A model generated the notes under the pieces. That model was not told where the DNA came from. It ran no database searches and saw only the letters and a list, made by a program, of their open reading frames with translations. Positions 54,387 through 63,141 of a DNA stretch of 64,000 nt are shown in pieces; position 1 is the stretch's first letter, and each line of letters starts with the position of its first letter. The DNA is from Xylophilus sp. GOD-11R (GTDB lineage: Bacteria; Pseudomonadota; Gammaproteobacteria; Burkholderiales; Burkholderiaceae_C): NCBI RefSeq assembly GCF_033546935.1, contig NZ_CP137854.1, positions 1,488,001 to 1,552,000 of the forward strand, written 5' to 3'. The translations under genes and the position numbers were made by a program.

Positions 54387-56642
54387 ATGAGCGACATCTT
54401 TTCCAACCCTTCCAGCGTGCGCATCGGCGACGCCTTCAATCGGGTCGACGGCCTGGTCAAGGTGACCGGTCGTGCGAAATATGCCGCCGAATACGCTGCC
54501 CCCGAGCTGCTCTACGGCTGGGTGGTGTCCTCCGACATCGCGGTCGGCCGCATCGTCTCCATCGACGAGGTCGCCGCCCGCGCGGTGCCCGGCGTCGTCG
54601 AGGTCATCAGCCACGCGAACCGGCCGCACCTGGCCTGGCTCGATCACAGCTATGCCGACGAAGTCTCGGTCCCGGGCTCGCCCTTCCGGGCGCTCTACGA
54701 CGACAAGATCGTCTTCAGCGGCCAGCCGATCGCGCTGGTGGTGGCCGGCTCGCTGGAGGCCGCCCGTGACGCTGCCGCCTTGCTGCGGGTGACCTACGAG
54801 CAGGATCGCCACAACACCGATTTCGATGTGGCCCTGGCCGGCAAGTACGAGCCGAAGAAAAAGCGCAGCACCTACCTGCCTCCCAAGCCGCGCGGCGACG
54901 CGCAGGCGGCCTTCGACGCCGCCCCGCTGCAGCACACGGCCGAGTACCGCCTGCCGGCGCACTTCCACAACCCGATGGAAATGCACGCCACCACGGTGGT
55001 ATGGGAGGGCGGCGGCAAGATCACGGTGCACGACAAGACCCAGGGCGCGCAGAACGTTCAGGGCTACCTGTCGTCGGTGTTCGGCTTTTCCAAGGACGAC
55101 ATCCGGGTGCTCAACCCTTACGTGGGTGGCGCTTTCGGCTCGGGATTGCGGCCGCAGTACCAGGTCTACCTGGCCACGCTGGCGGCCAAGATGCTCGAAC
55201 GCTCGGTGCGGGTCGTGCTCACCCGGCAGCAGATGTTCACCCATGTGCACCGACCCGAGGCGGTGCAGACGGTGTCGCTGGCCACCGACGACAGCGGCCT
55301 GCTGCAGGCCATCGTCAACGACGCCACCACCGCCACCTCGCGCTTCGAGGACTACATGGAGGTCGTCTGCAACTGGGGCCTGATGAACTACCGCTGCCAG
55401 AACGCGTCGGCCCAATACACCTTGGCCGCCATGGACACCTACACCCCCGGCGACATGCGCGCCCCGGGTGCGGCCACCGGCATGACGCTGTTCGAGATCG
55501 CGATCGACGAGATGGCCTACCGCGCCGGCCTCGACCCCTTGGCTTTTCGCCGCTTGAACTACTCCGACATCGACGCGATGAACGAGAAGCCCTACACCTC
55601 CAAGGCGCTGCGGCAAGCCTACGACCAGGGCGCCGAACGCTTCGGCTGGGACGCCCGCAGCGCCGAGCCACGCTCCATGCGCGACGGCACCGAGCTGGTC
55701 GGGTGGGGCATGGCCACCGGCATGTGGGACGCGATGTTCATGAAGACCAGCGCCCGTGCCCGGCTGCAGGCCAACGGCGAGCTGGAGATCTCCACGGCCG
55801 GCGCCGACATCGGTACCGGCACCTACACGGTGATGGCCCAGGTCGCGTCGGACACGCTGGGCATTGCGCTCGACAAGATCCATGCGCGCCTTGGCGACAG
55901 CGACCTGCCGGCCTCGCCAGTGGAGGGCGGCTCCTGGATGGCCGCATCGGCCGGCGCTGCGGTCCAGCTGGCGTGCCAGGCCATCGGCAAGCAATTGCTT
56001 GCTGCCGCCGAAGACATGCCGGGCCGCCCGCTCGGCAAGGTCCAACTCGAGGAACTGGTGTTCGCCGATGGGCGGATGTCGGTGAAGGACGATCCCTCCC
56101 GGTCGCTCGCCATCGCCGAGGTGCTGGCCGCCAGCGGCAAGGACGTGCTCGAAGCCGAGGAGACCGCCAAGCCCGGCGTGGGCGACCTGGTCAGCCAGAT
56201 GAAGAAGGCCCGCAACACCCACAGCGCCATCTTCGCGGAGGTGAAGGTGGACGAAGAGCTGGGCGTCATGCGGCTCACCCGCATCGTCTGCGCGGTGGCG
56301 GCCGGCCGGATCATCAACCCCAAGACCGCGCGCAGCCAGATCCTCGGCGGCGTGGTCATGGGCGTCGGCATGGCGCTGCACGAGGAAGCCCTGATGGACC
56401 ACCGCCTCGGCCGGGTCATGAACCACAGCTTCGCCGAATACCACGTGTCGGTGAACGCGGACATCGAATCGATCGAGGTGATCTTCGTCGACGAGCCCGA
56501 TCCCGAGGTGACGCCGCTGGGCGTGAAGGGGCTGGGCGAGATCGGCATCGTCGGCACCGCCGCGGCAGTGGCCAACGCCATCTTCCACGCCACCGGCAAG
56601 CGGGTGCGCGAACTTCCCGTGACCATCGACAAACTGCTTTGA
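54387..56642 (+). CDS. paoC: Aldehyde oxidoreductase molybdopterin subunit (PaoC-like)
   Basis: 751 residues, normal length. Features in order: GRAKYAAEYAAPELLYGWVV, the Mo-pterin site GGAFGSGLRPQ, AQYTLAAMDTYTPGDMRAPGAATGM, and PLGVKGLGEIGIVG with the catalytic Glu near the C-terminus. It hydroxylates aldehydes (typically aromatic) to acids using water. The loop that reads RAPGEA in E. coli PaoC is RAPGAA here, an acid-to-Ala change near the substrate Arg, which may alter specificity. No PaoD/XdhC-type insertion chaperone gene is nearby. Confidence 0.9.
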   Translation: MSDIFSNPSSVRIGDAFNRVDGLVKVTGRAKYAAEYAAPELLYGWVVSSDIAVGRIVSIDEVAARAVPGVVEVISHANRPHLAWLDHSYADEVSVPGSPFRALYDDKIVFSGQPIALVVAGSLEAARDAAALLRVTYEQDRHNTDFDVALAGKYEPKKKRSTYLPPKPRGDAQAAFDAAPLQHTAEYRLPAHFHNPMEMHATTVVWEGGGKITVHDKTQGAQNVQGYLSSVFGFSKDDIRVLNPYVGGAFGSGLRPQYQVYLATLAAKMLERSVRVVLTRQQMFTHVHRPEAVQTVSLATDDSGLLQAIVNDATTATSRFEDYMEVVCNWGLMNYRCQNASAQYTLAAMDTYTPGDMRAPGAATGMTLFEIAIDEMAYRAGLDPLAFRRLNYSDIDAMNEKPYTSKALRQAYDQGAERFGWDARSAEPRSMRDGTELVGWGMATGMWDAMFMKTSARARLQANGELEISTAGADIGTGTYTVMAQVASDTLGIALDKIHARLGDSDLPASPVEGGSWMAASAGAAVQLACQAIGKQLLAAAEDMPGRPLGKVQLEELVFADGRMSVKDDPSRSLAIAEVLAASGKDVLEAEETAKPGVGDLVSQMKKARNTHSAIFAEVKVDEELGVMRLTRIVCAVAAGRIINPKTARSQILGGVVMGVGMALHEEALMDHRLGRVMNHSFAEYHVSVNADIESIEVIFVDEPDPEVTPLGVKGLGEIGIVGTAAAVANAIFHATGKRVRELPVTIDKLL

Positions 56643-56659
56643 CCCCACGAAAGGACGAC

Positions 56660-57775
56660 ATGAACGAAAACATCCATACCCCTGCTCCGGTGCGCTATTC
56701 GCCCGATGTTGAAACGATCGCCGACGACGAGGCGGAGGTCATTTCCGAGTTGCGCGAGACGCTGCTCAAGATGTCGAAGACCATGCTGGAAGACACCGGC
56801 CACGGCATGCGCAGCGTGCATGCCAAGAGCTTCGCGCTGCTGCGCGGCACGCTCGAGGTATTGCCCGGACTGCCGGCGACCCTGGCCCAGGGCATCTTCG
56901 CCCAGCCAGGCAGGCACGACCTGATCGCACGGATGTCCACTCCGCCTGCCGAGGAACTCGACGACCGGGTGTCGCTGCCGCGCGGCATCTCGCTCAAGAT
57001 TCTGGGCGTGCAGGGCGAGCGCCTGCCGGGATCCGAGAACGACACCACGCAGGACTTCCTGATGGTCGACGGCCCGGTGTTCAATGCGCCGGACGCCAAG
57101 CACTTCCTGAGCAGCCTCAAGGCGCTCGCCGCGACCACCGACAAGGCCGAGGGCGGCAAGCGTGCGTTGTCGGTGCTGCTGCGCGGCACGGCGGCGGCCT
57201 TGGGAGCGGTCGGCATTCAGAGCCCGAAGCTGGTGTCCATGGGCGGCCACAAGCAGACGCATCCGATGGGCGAGACCTTCTACACGCAGGTGCCGATGCG
57301 CTTCGGCGACTACATCGCCAAGCTGTCGCTGGTGCCCGTGTCGCCATCGCTCACCGCGGTGAAAGACCAGCCGCTGACCGACGAGCAGGCCGACGATCCC
57401 AACGGCCTGCGGCTGGCGGCCAACGAGTTCTTCTCGTCGAACGCGGGTGAGTGGGAGCTTCGGGTGCAGCTCAACACCGACCTGGAAAAAATGCCGATCG
57501 AGGATGCCTCGGTGCAGTGGCCTGAAGACGAAAGCCCCTACGTCGCCGTCGCCCGGGTGCGCATCGCCAGCCAGACCGGCTGGAGCGAGGAGCGCGCGAA
57601 GGCGGTCGACGACGGCCTGTCGTTCAGCCCCTGGCACGGCGTGCAGGCGCATCGCCCACTCGGAGGCGTGATGCGGGCGCGCAAGGAGGTCTATCCTTCT
57701 TCCGCTGCATTCCGGGGCCATGCCAACGGCTGCCCCATGCACGAACCGGCCCGCGCGCAGGAAGTGCTGGGCTGA
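56660..57775 (+). CDS. Catalase family protein (catalase-related, short form)
   Basis: 371 residues from ATG 56660, 17 bp after the Pao large subunit. It shows the pattern of the small catalase-like proteins: MRSVHAKSFALLRGTLEVL, HDLIARMSTPPAEELDDRVS, ISLKILGVQGERLPGS, QDFLMVDGPVFNAPDA, NFSPWH-type LSFSPWHGVQAHRPLGG and a C-terminal MRARKEVYPSSAAFR with the Tyr that would ligate heme. Members of this group may lack classic catalase activity. As an operon partner of an oxidase that produces hydrogen peroxide, a protective role is attractive. Confidence 0.85.
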   Translation: MNENIHTPAPVRYSPDVETIADDEAEVISELRETLLKMSKTMLEDTGHGMRSVHAKSFALLRGTLEVLPGLPATLAQGIFAQPGRHDLIARMSTPPAEELDDRVSLPRGISLKILGVQGERLPGSENDTTQDFLMVDGPVFNAPDAKHFLSSLKALAATTDKAEGGKRALSVLLRGTAAALGAVGIQSPKLVSMGGHKQTHPMGETFYTQVPMRFGDYIAKLSLVPVSPSLTAVKDQPLTDEQADDPNGLRLAANEFFSSNAGEWELRVQLNTDLEKMPIEDASVQWPEDESPYVAVARVRIASQTGWSEERAKAVDDGLSFSPWHGVQAHRPLGGVMRARKEVYPSSAAFRGHANGCPMHEPARAQEVLG

Positions 57776-57842
57776 TCCCGGGCTGAATCGCCGGCCGCTT
57801 CGCGCGGCCTTTCGGTCCCTGCCGACAGGAGTCAAAAAGACC

Positions 57843-58730
57843 ATGCCTTCGATCGTCTGCGGTGCGCTGGAAGTCGACTACCTCGACATGGGACCGCCGA
57901 CCGGCCTGGCCGTGCTGCTGCTGCACGGCTGGCCGGACGACCGCGACAGCTGGCTGCCCGTAGCCGACGCGTTGGTCGCCGGCGGTCTGCGCTGCATCGT
58001 GCCTTCCCTGCGGGGCTTCGGCGCAACCCGTTTCGTGTCGGCCGAAACGCCTTGCACCGGCAACGCCGCGATGCTGGCGCTCGATGCGATCGCATTGCTC
58101 GACTCGCTCGGCGTGGACCGCTTCCACGTCGCCGGCCACGACTGGGGTGCGAGCATTGCCGAAGCCCTGGCGGTCGGCTGGCCCTGGCGGGTGGCGCGGC
58201 TGGCCATGCTGGGTTCGCCGCCACGGCTGGGCGGCATGCCCACGCCGACCTTTGAACAGGCGCAGCGCCAGTGGTACCACTGGTTCATGGCCACCCGGCG
58301 CGGTGAACAGGCCATCCGGAAGGATCCGCGCGGCTTTGCGCACATCCACTGGGTCAACTGGTCGCCGCCGGGCTGGTTCGACGAAGCCACCTTCGAGCGC
58401 ACCGCCCAGGCTTTCGACAACCCGGACTGGATCGACGTGACACTGCACAGCTATCGGGCACGTTGGGACGAGGCCGAGCCCGATCCGGCCAGCCTCTGGC
58501 TCGACGAGCAGGTGAAGGCGACCCGCACGCTGTCGGTTCCGGCCGTGTACTTTCAGGGCGAGGTCGATGGAGTGAATCCGCCCTCGCAGACCGTGGCGGT
58601 GGCCGACAAGTTCACCGGACCGTTCGAGCGCGTCGTGCTGCCCGGCGTCGGCCATTTCATCCAGCGCGAGGCGCCGGCCGAAGTGGCGGCGCGGCTGCTC
58701 GTGCACTTCGGAGGCGGCCGGCCGGGCTGA
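57843..58730 (+). CDS. Alpha/beta hydrolase, epoxide-hydrolase-like
   Basis: 295 residues from ATG 57843. VLLLHGWPDDRDSWLPV (oxyanion region), VAGHDWGASIAEALAVG with Asp as nucleophile (HDWGAS) and PGVGHFIQREAP with the catalytic His. An aspartate nucleophile with an upstream HGWPD is the arrangement of epoxide hydrolases and haloalkane dehalogenases. It is the last gene of the Pao operon (67 bp after the catalase-like gene), so it may remove a reactive by-product or generate the aldehyde precursor. Substrate unknown. Confidence 0.85.
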   Translation: MPSIVCGALEVDYLDMGPPTGLAVLLLHGWPDDRDSWLPVADALVAGGLRCIVPSLRGFGATRFVSAETPCTGNAAMLALDAIALLDSLGVDRFHVAGHDWGASIAEALAVGWPWRVARLAMLGSPPRLGGMPTPTFEQAQRQWYHWFMATRRGEQAIRKDPRGFAHIHWVNWSPPGWFDEATFERTAQAFDNPDWIDVTLHSYRARWDEAEPDPASLWLDEQVKATRTLSVPAVYFQGEVDGVNPPSQTVAVADKFTGPFERVVLPGVGHFIQREAPAEVAARLLVHFGGGRPG

Positions 58731-58737
58731 ACGAATT

Positions 58738-61170
58738 TCAGCGCGCGTCGGTGCCGGAGGCGATCAGTTCCTTGACCGCCGCTCCCAGCGATTCCACCGG
58801 AAACGGTTTGGTCAGCACCTGCATGCCCGGCTCCAGGTGGCCGCCGTTGATCACGCTGTTCTCGGCATAGCCGGTGATGAACAGCACCTTGAGTTCCGGC
58901 CGCAACTGGCGACCGGCGTCGGCCATCTGGCGCCCGTTCATGCCGCCGGGCAGGCCCACGTCGGTCACCAGCAGGTCGATGCGCACGTTCGAACGCAGGA
59001 TTTTCAGGCCGGCTGCGCTGTCGGCCGCTTCGATCGCCCGGTAGCCCAGGTCGTCGAGCACCTCCACCACCAGCATGCGCACCGACGGCTCGTCGTCCAC
59101 CACCAGTACCGTTTCGCCGGGTGCGGCGGGCGCGGGCCCGACCAGCTCGCGGGCCGCCGCGTCGGCGCCCACCTCGCCGTGGTGGCGTGGCATGTACAGG
59201 CTGACGGTGGTGCCCTGGCCGACCTCGGAATAGATGCGTACCTGTCCGCCCGATTGCTGGGCGAAGCCGTGGATCATCGACAGTCCCAGCCCGGTGCCCT
59301 GGCCGATCGGCTTGGTGGTGAAGAAGGGTTCGAACACCCGCGCGATGATGTCGGGCGACATGCCGGCGCCGGTGTCGGTGACCGACAGGCAGAGGTACTG
59401 GCCCTCGGCCAGGCCATACAGGCCGGCGGCGGCGCGGTCCAGCCATCGGTTGGCCGTCTCGATGGTGATGCGCCCGCCGTGCGGCATCGCGTCGCGCGAA
59501 TTGATGCACAGGTTGAGCAGTGCGTTTTCCAGCTGGCTCACGTCGATCAGGGCCGGCCACAGTCCGTCGGCGCCGACGACCTCCAGCGCGACCGCCGGGC
59601 CGATGGTGCGGCGGATCAGGTCTTCCATGCCACCGATGAGCTGGTTGACGTTGGTCGCCACGGGGCTCAGCGTCTGCCGGCGCGAAAACGCCAGCAGCCG
59701 GTGGGTGAGGGCGGCCGCGCGTCGCGTCGCACCCTGGGCCACCGTGAGGTAGCGCTCCAGGTCGTCCAGCTGGCCGCGCCGCATGCGGGCCTGCATGAGT
59801 TCCAGCGACCCGGAAATGCCTGCCAGCAGGTTGTTGAAATCGTGCGCCAGGCCGCCGGTGAGCTGGCCTACCGCTTCCATCTTCTGCGACTGGCGCAGCT
59901 GTTCTTCGGCCCGCATCAGCTCGGCGGTGCGCTCGGCGACGCGCTGTTCCAGCGTTTCGTTGAGCGCACGCAGGGCGGCGGCGTTGCGGTCGCGTTCTTC
60001 CTCGAGCGCGCGGCGCTCCTGCACGTCGATCAGCACGCCGGGGAAGTTGGTCGGCGTGCCGTCCGCGGCATGGTCGACCCGGCCGTTGGCCTCGATCCAG
60101 TAGTAATGGCCGTCGGCGCGACGCACGCGGTACCGATGTGCATAGCTGCCGCCGCGCCGGATCACCTCGTCGATCGCCGCGACCAGGCCCGGCCGGTCGT
60201 CGGGATGCACCGTGGCGATCACCTGCTGCAGGCTCAGGCCGCTGCGTCCCAGGGCCGGGTCGAGCCCGAAAGCGATGGCGAAGGCCTGGTCGACGGTGAA
60301 GCGGTCGGTCGGCAGGTCCCAGTGCCAGGTGCCGATGATGGCGCCGGCGGCCAGGGCCAGCTGTACCCGCTCCGCGTTTTCGCGGGCCAGCGCCTCGCTG
60401 GCGCGCAGGCGCTTCTCGGCTTCCTTGCGCGCGGTGACGTCGTTGAAGAAGATCGCGATCTGCCGCTCGGCGGGCAGGCCGACCCGGAGCGCCCGCACGT
60501 CGAACCAGCGACCGAAGGCTTCGGCGTAGTTCTCGAAAGTGGCCGGCTCGCCGGTGAGCGCCACGCGACCGTAGGTGTCGAACCAGAACTGCTCGAGATC
60601 CGGCGCGAACTCGGTCACCCATTTGCCGCGCAGATTGACGCCGGCCTCGCGCTCGAAGGCCGGGTTGGCCTCGACGAACCTGTAGTCGACCGGGCGGTCC
60701 TGCGCATCGAACTTCACCTCGACGATGGCGAAAGCGGTCTCGACGGTTTCCAGCAGGGTCTTGAAACGGTCCTGCGACTCGCGCAGGCGTTCGCCGGCCT
60801 CGCGCTGGCCGGTACGGTCGCGCATGATCTTGACGAAGCCGCGATGCGTGCCGTCGTCGTCGCGCAGCGGCATCATCTCGCCGGACGCCCAGAAGTGGCT
60901 GCCGTCCGCGCGCATGTGCCAGCGCTCGTCGCTGGCGCGCCCGTCGCGCAGGGTCAGGCGCATCTCGGCGCGTGGCCGATCGGCCGCCCGGTCCTCCGGA
61001 GTGAAGAAGCGGTCGGCCGGATGGCCGACTATTTCCTCGGCCGTCCAGCCGAGGATGTTGGTCGCGCCCTGGTTCCAGTCGGTGATGATGCCGTGGACGT
61101 CGGTCGCGATGATCGCGAAGTCGATAGCGCTTTCGATGATCCGGCGCAGATGGTCGGGCGCTCCGCTCAT
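58738..61170 (-). CDS. Hybrid sensor histidine kinase with three PAS domains and receiver
   Basis: 810 residues, no membrane segment, so a cytoplasmic sensor. PAS domains at about 1-120, 130-250 and 270-395, a coiled coil at 395-430, then HisKA with the phospho-acceptor His443 in [16 protein letters not shown], the ATPase domain ([34 protein letters not shown]) and a C-terminal receiver ([13 protein letters not shown], phospho-Asp in [14 protein letters not shown], Lys in TKPFP). The PAS-HisKA-ATPase-receiver order is that of Rhizobiales/Burkholderiales hybrid kinases, often light, redox or ligand sensing. No partner regulator gene is next to it. Confidence 0.92.
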   Translation of the reverse strand: MSGAPDHLRRIIESAIDFAIIATDVHGIITDWNQGATNILGWTAEEIVGHPADRFFTPEDRAADRPRAEMRLTLRDGRASDERWHMRADGSHFWASGEMMPLRDDDGTHRGFVKIMRDRTGQREAGERLRESQDRFKTLLETVETAFAIVEVKFDAQDRPVDYRFVEANPAFEREAGVNLRGKWVTEFAPDLEQFWFDTYGRVALTGEPATFENYAEAFGRWFDVRALRVGLPAERQIAIFFNDVTARKEAEKRLRASEALARENAERVQLALAAGAIIGTWHWDLPTDRFTVDQAFAIAFGLDPALGRSGLSLQQVIATVHPDDRPGLVAAIDEVIRRGGSYAHRYRVRRADGHYYWIEANGRVDHAADGTPTNFPGVLIDVQERRALEEERDRNAAALRALNETLEQRVAERTAELMRAEEQLRQSQKMEAVGQLTGGLAHDFNNLLAGISGSLELMQARMRRGQLDDLERYLTVAQGATRRAAALTHRLLAFSRRQTLSPVATNVNQLIGGMEDLIRRTIGPAVALEVVGADGLWPALIDVSQLENALLNLCINSRDAMPHGGRITIETANRWLDRAAAGLYGLAEGQYLCLSVTDTGAGMSPDIIARVFEPFFTTKPIGQGTGLGLSMIHGFAQQSGGQVRIYSEVGQGTTVSLYMPRHHGEVGADAAARELVGPAPAAPGETVLVVDDEPSVRMLVVEVLDDLGYRAIEAADSAAGLKILRSNVRIDLLVTDVGLPGGMNGRQMADAGRQLRPELKVLFITGYAENSVINGGHLEPGMQVLTKPFPVESLGAAVKELIASGTDAR

Positions 61171-61223
61171 CGCAGAATCCCTTCTTCCGTCGAAGCCGGC
61201 TTACGTATCGCCACGCAGGGCAA

Positions 61224-62546
61224 TCACTGGCCGCCGGCCGTCACCGACCACACGGTATTGCCCACGTCGTCGGCGATCAGCAGCGCGCCGTCGACCGATT
61301 GCGCCAGCCCCACCGGCGCTCCGTAGAGCGACTTTTCGTCGGCCGAATAGAAGCCGGTGACCACCGGCACGGCGGTGCCCGTGGGCTTGCCGTCGACGAA
61401 CTTCACGTAACTCACCTTGTAGCCGCTGAGCGGCGAGCGGTCCCAGCTGCCGTGCTCGCCGATGAAAGCGCCGCCCTGCCAGGCGGCCGGCAGCGCGGTG
61501 CCGGTATAGAACAGCAGGCCCAGCGGCGCCACGTGCGAGCCGACGGCGAAGTCGGGCTTGATCGCCTTGGCCACCAGGTCCGGCCGCTGTGGCTGCACCC
61601 GCTCGTCGACGTGCTGGCCGAAGTAGCTGTAGGGCCAGCCGTAGAAGCCGCCTTCCTGCACCGAGGTCAGGTAGTCGGGCACCAGGTCGGCGCCGATCTC
61701 GTCGCGTTCGTTGACGATGGCCCAGAGCTTGCCGGTCTTCGGCTCCCAGCCCAGGCCCGTGGGGTTGCGCAGGCCCGAGGCATACACACGGCTCGCGCGG
61801 GCGGCGATGTCGACTTCAAGCACGGCGGCGCGGCGGTATTCCACCGCCAGGCCGTTCTCGGTGATGTTGCTGTTGGAGCCGACGCCCACATAGAGCTTCT
61901 TGCCGTCGGGGCTGGCCAGCAGGGCCTTGGTCCAGTGGTGGTTGATGGTGCTCGGCAGGTCGGTCAGCTCGGTGCCGGGATCGGTGATGCGGGTGATGCC
62001 GGGCGTGTAGGCGAAGGACACGATGCGGTCGGTATCGGCCACGTAGAGCCGCTCGCCGATCAGCTGCACGCCGAAGGGCGAATTCAGCTTGTCCAGGAAC
62101 ACGTGCTGCTCCCAGGGGCCGGAGCCGCTGGCGGGCTTGCGCAGCAGGGTGATGCGGTTGCCGCCCTTGCCGCTCTTGCCCGAACGGCTCTTCACCAGGC
62201 CGGCAATGAGCTGCTTGGGCGTGGTGACGGCTTCGGTGCCCGGCCCGTTGGACTCGACCACCAGCACGTCGCCGTTGGGCAGGGTGAGCAGCTGGCGCGG
62301 ATGCTGCAGGTTGTCGGCGATCTTCTCGATCTTCAGGCCGGCGGCGACCACCGGCCGGGCGTCACCCTGCCAGCCGGCGCGGCTCGGCACCTGCATCGGT
62401 GGCACCAGGAAGTTCTTGGCGGCCGGCAGCACCGGGTCTTTGCCCATCTGATGGTTGGGGTCGACGGCGGCTTTTTCGCTGCAGGCCGCGAGCAATGCGA
62501 CTGCCAGCAGGGTCGGCGCCAGCAGGAGTGGGTATCGATTTTTCAT
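61224..62546 (-). CDS. Sorbosone dehydrogenase family lipoprotein (PQQ-dependent sugar dehydrogenase-like)
   Basis: 440 residues. The leader ends in a lipobox LLAAC with Cys22, so the protein is probably lipid-anchored in the periplasm. The six-bladed propeller shows NLQHPRQLLTLPNGDVLVVE, GLRNPTGLGWEP, NERDEIGADLVPDYLTSVQ and GEHGSWDRSPLSGYKV, all diagnostic of the sorbosone dehydrogenase branch. With PQQ it would oxidise an aldose or sorbosone, but no PQQ synthesis genes are in the window. It shares ATGA (62543-62546) with the upstream DUF2231 gene. Confidence 0.88.
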   Translation of the reverse strand: MKNRYPLLLAPTLLAVALLAACSEKAAVDPNHQMGKDPVLPAAKNFLVPPMQVPSRAGWQGDARPVVAAGLKIEKIADNLQHPRQLLTLPNGDVLVVESNGPGTEAVTTPKQLIAGLVKSRSGKSGKGGNRITLLRKPASGSGPWEQHVFLDKLNSPFGVQLIGERLYVADTDRIVSFAYTPGITRITDPGTELTDLPSTINHHWTKALLASPDGKKLYVGVGSNSNITENGLAVEYRRAAVLEVDIAARASRVYASGLRNPTGLGWEPKTGKLWAIVNERDEIGADLVPDYLTSVQEGGFYGWPYSYFGQHVDERVQPQRPDLVAKAIKPDFAVGSHVAPLGLLFYTGTALPAAWQGGAFIGEHGSWDRSPLSGYKVSYVKFVDGKPTGTAVPVVTGFYSADEKSLYGAPVGLAQSVDGALLIADDVGNTVWSVTAGGQ

Positions 62547-62983
62547 GCGCGTTCTCCCTGCAAAGCCAGCCGTTGCAGCGAGACGAGCACATTGCCGCTG
62601 GTCAGCAGGACGACGGTCGCGATCGACAACCAGACGCCGGCCGGCACGATGCCGTAGGCGTCGCGGCTGTGCACGAAGGCATTGAAGATGGCAGCCACGA
62701 TGCCCACCAGGTGCAGCCAGAAGGCCATCCTGGCGCGGCCGGTGCTGGGCACGGCACCGGGAAACCACACCTGCACCAGGTTGATGAGGCGGGGAATGAT
62801 CGCGATGACCAGGCCGATCGAGATCAGCCAGGCGGCCGCCTTGAACCACAGCACGTCGGTGCTCTGCGCATACACCACGTCGAATATGAGGGCGGCGACG
62901 AAGAAGCCGAAGCCGATGGCGTCGAGCAGGTCGAAGGCCACGGCGGCGACCGGGGAGGGTGGTGGACGGACGTCGGGTCTCAT
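62543..62983 (-). CDS. DUF2231 family membrane protein
   Basis: 146 residues with four predicted membrane helices and the DUF2231 features: FDLLDAIGFGFFVAALIFD, WFKAAAWLISIGLVIAIIP, FWLHLVGIVAAIFNAFVHSRD and LLTSGNVLVSLQRLAL. Cytochrome-b561-like membrane proteins of this family are often next to sugar dehydrogenases or oxidases and may carry electrons, but no heme ligand pattern is proven. In an operon with the sorbosone dehydrogenase family gene (ATGA overlap), which supports a linked redox role. Confidence 0.85.
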   Translation of the reverse strand: MRPDVRPPPSPVAAVAFDLLDAIGFGFFVAALIFDVVYAQSTDVLWFKAAAWLISIGLVIAIIPRLINLVQVWFPGAVPSTGRARMAFWLHLVGIVAAIFNAFVHSRDAYGIVPAGVWLSIATVVLLTSGNVLVSLQRLALQGERA

Positions 62984-63141
62984 GCGTTTTCGTGCCGCGC
63001 CGCCATGGGGTCATGGGTGCGGCCTGGAGTGAATGGATAGTCGCGCAGCGTAGTGGCGAATCCGGTGATCCGGCTCCATTCCCGGCACTTGACGCCCTTG
63101 GCCTACATGATTTTCGGCAACGCGGGAAAAGCCGCCGGGCC

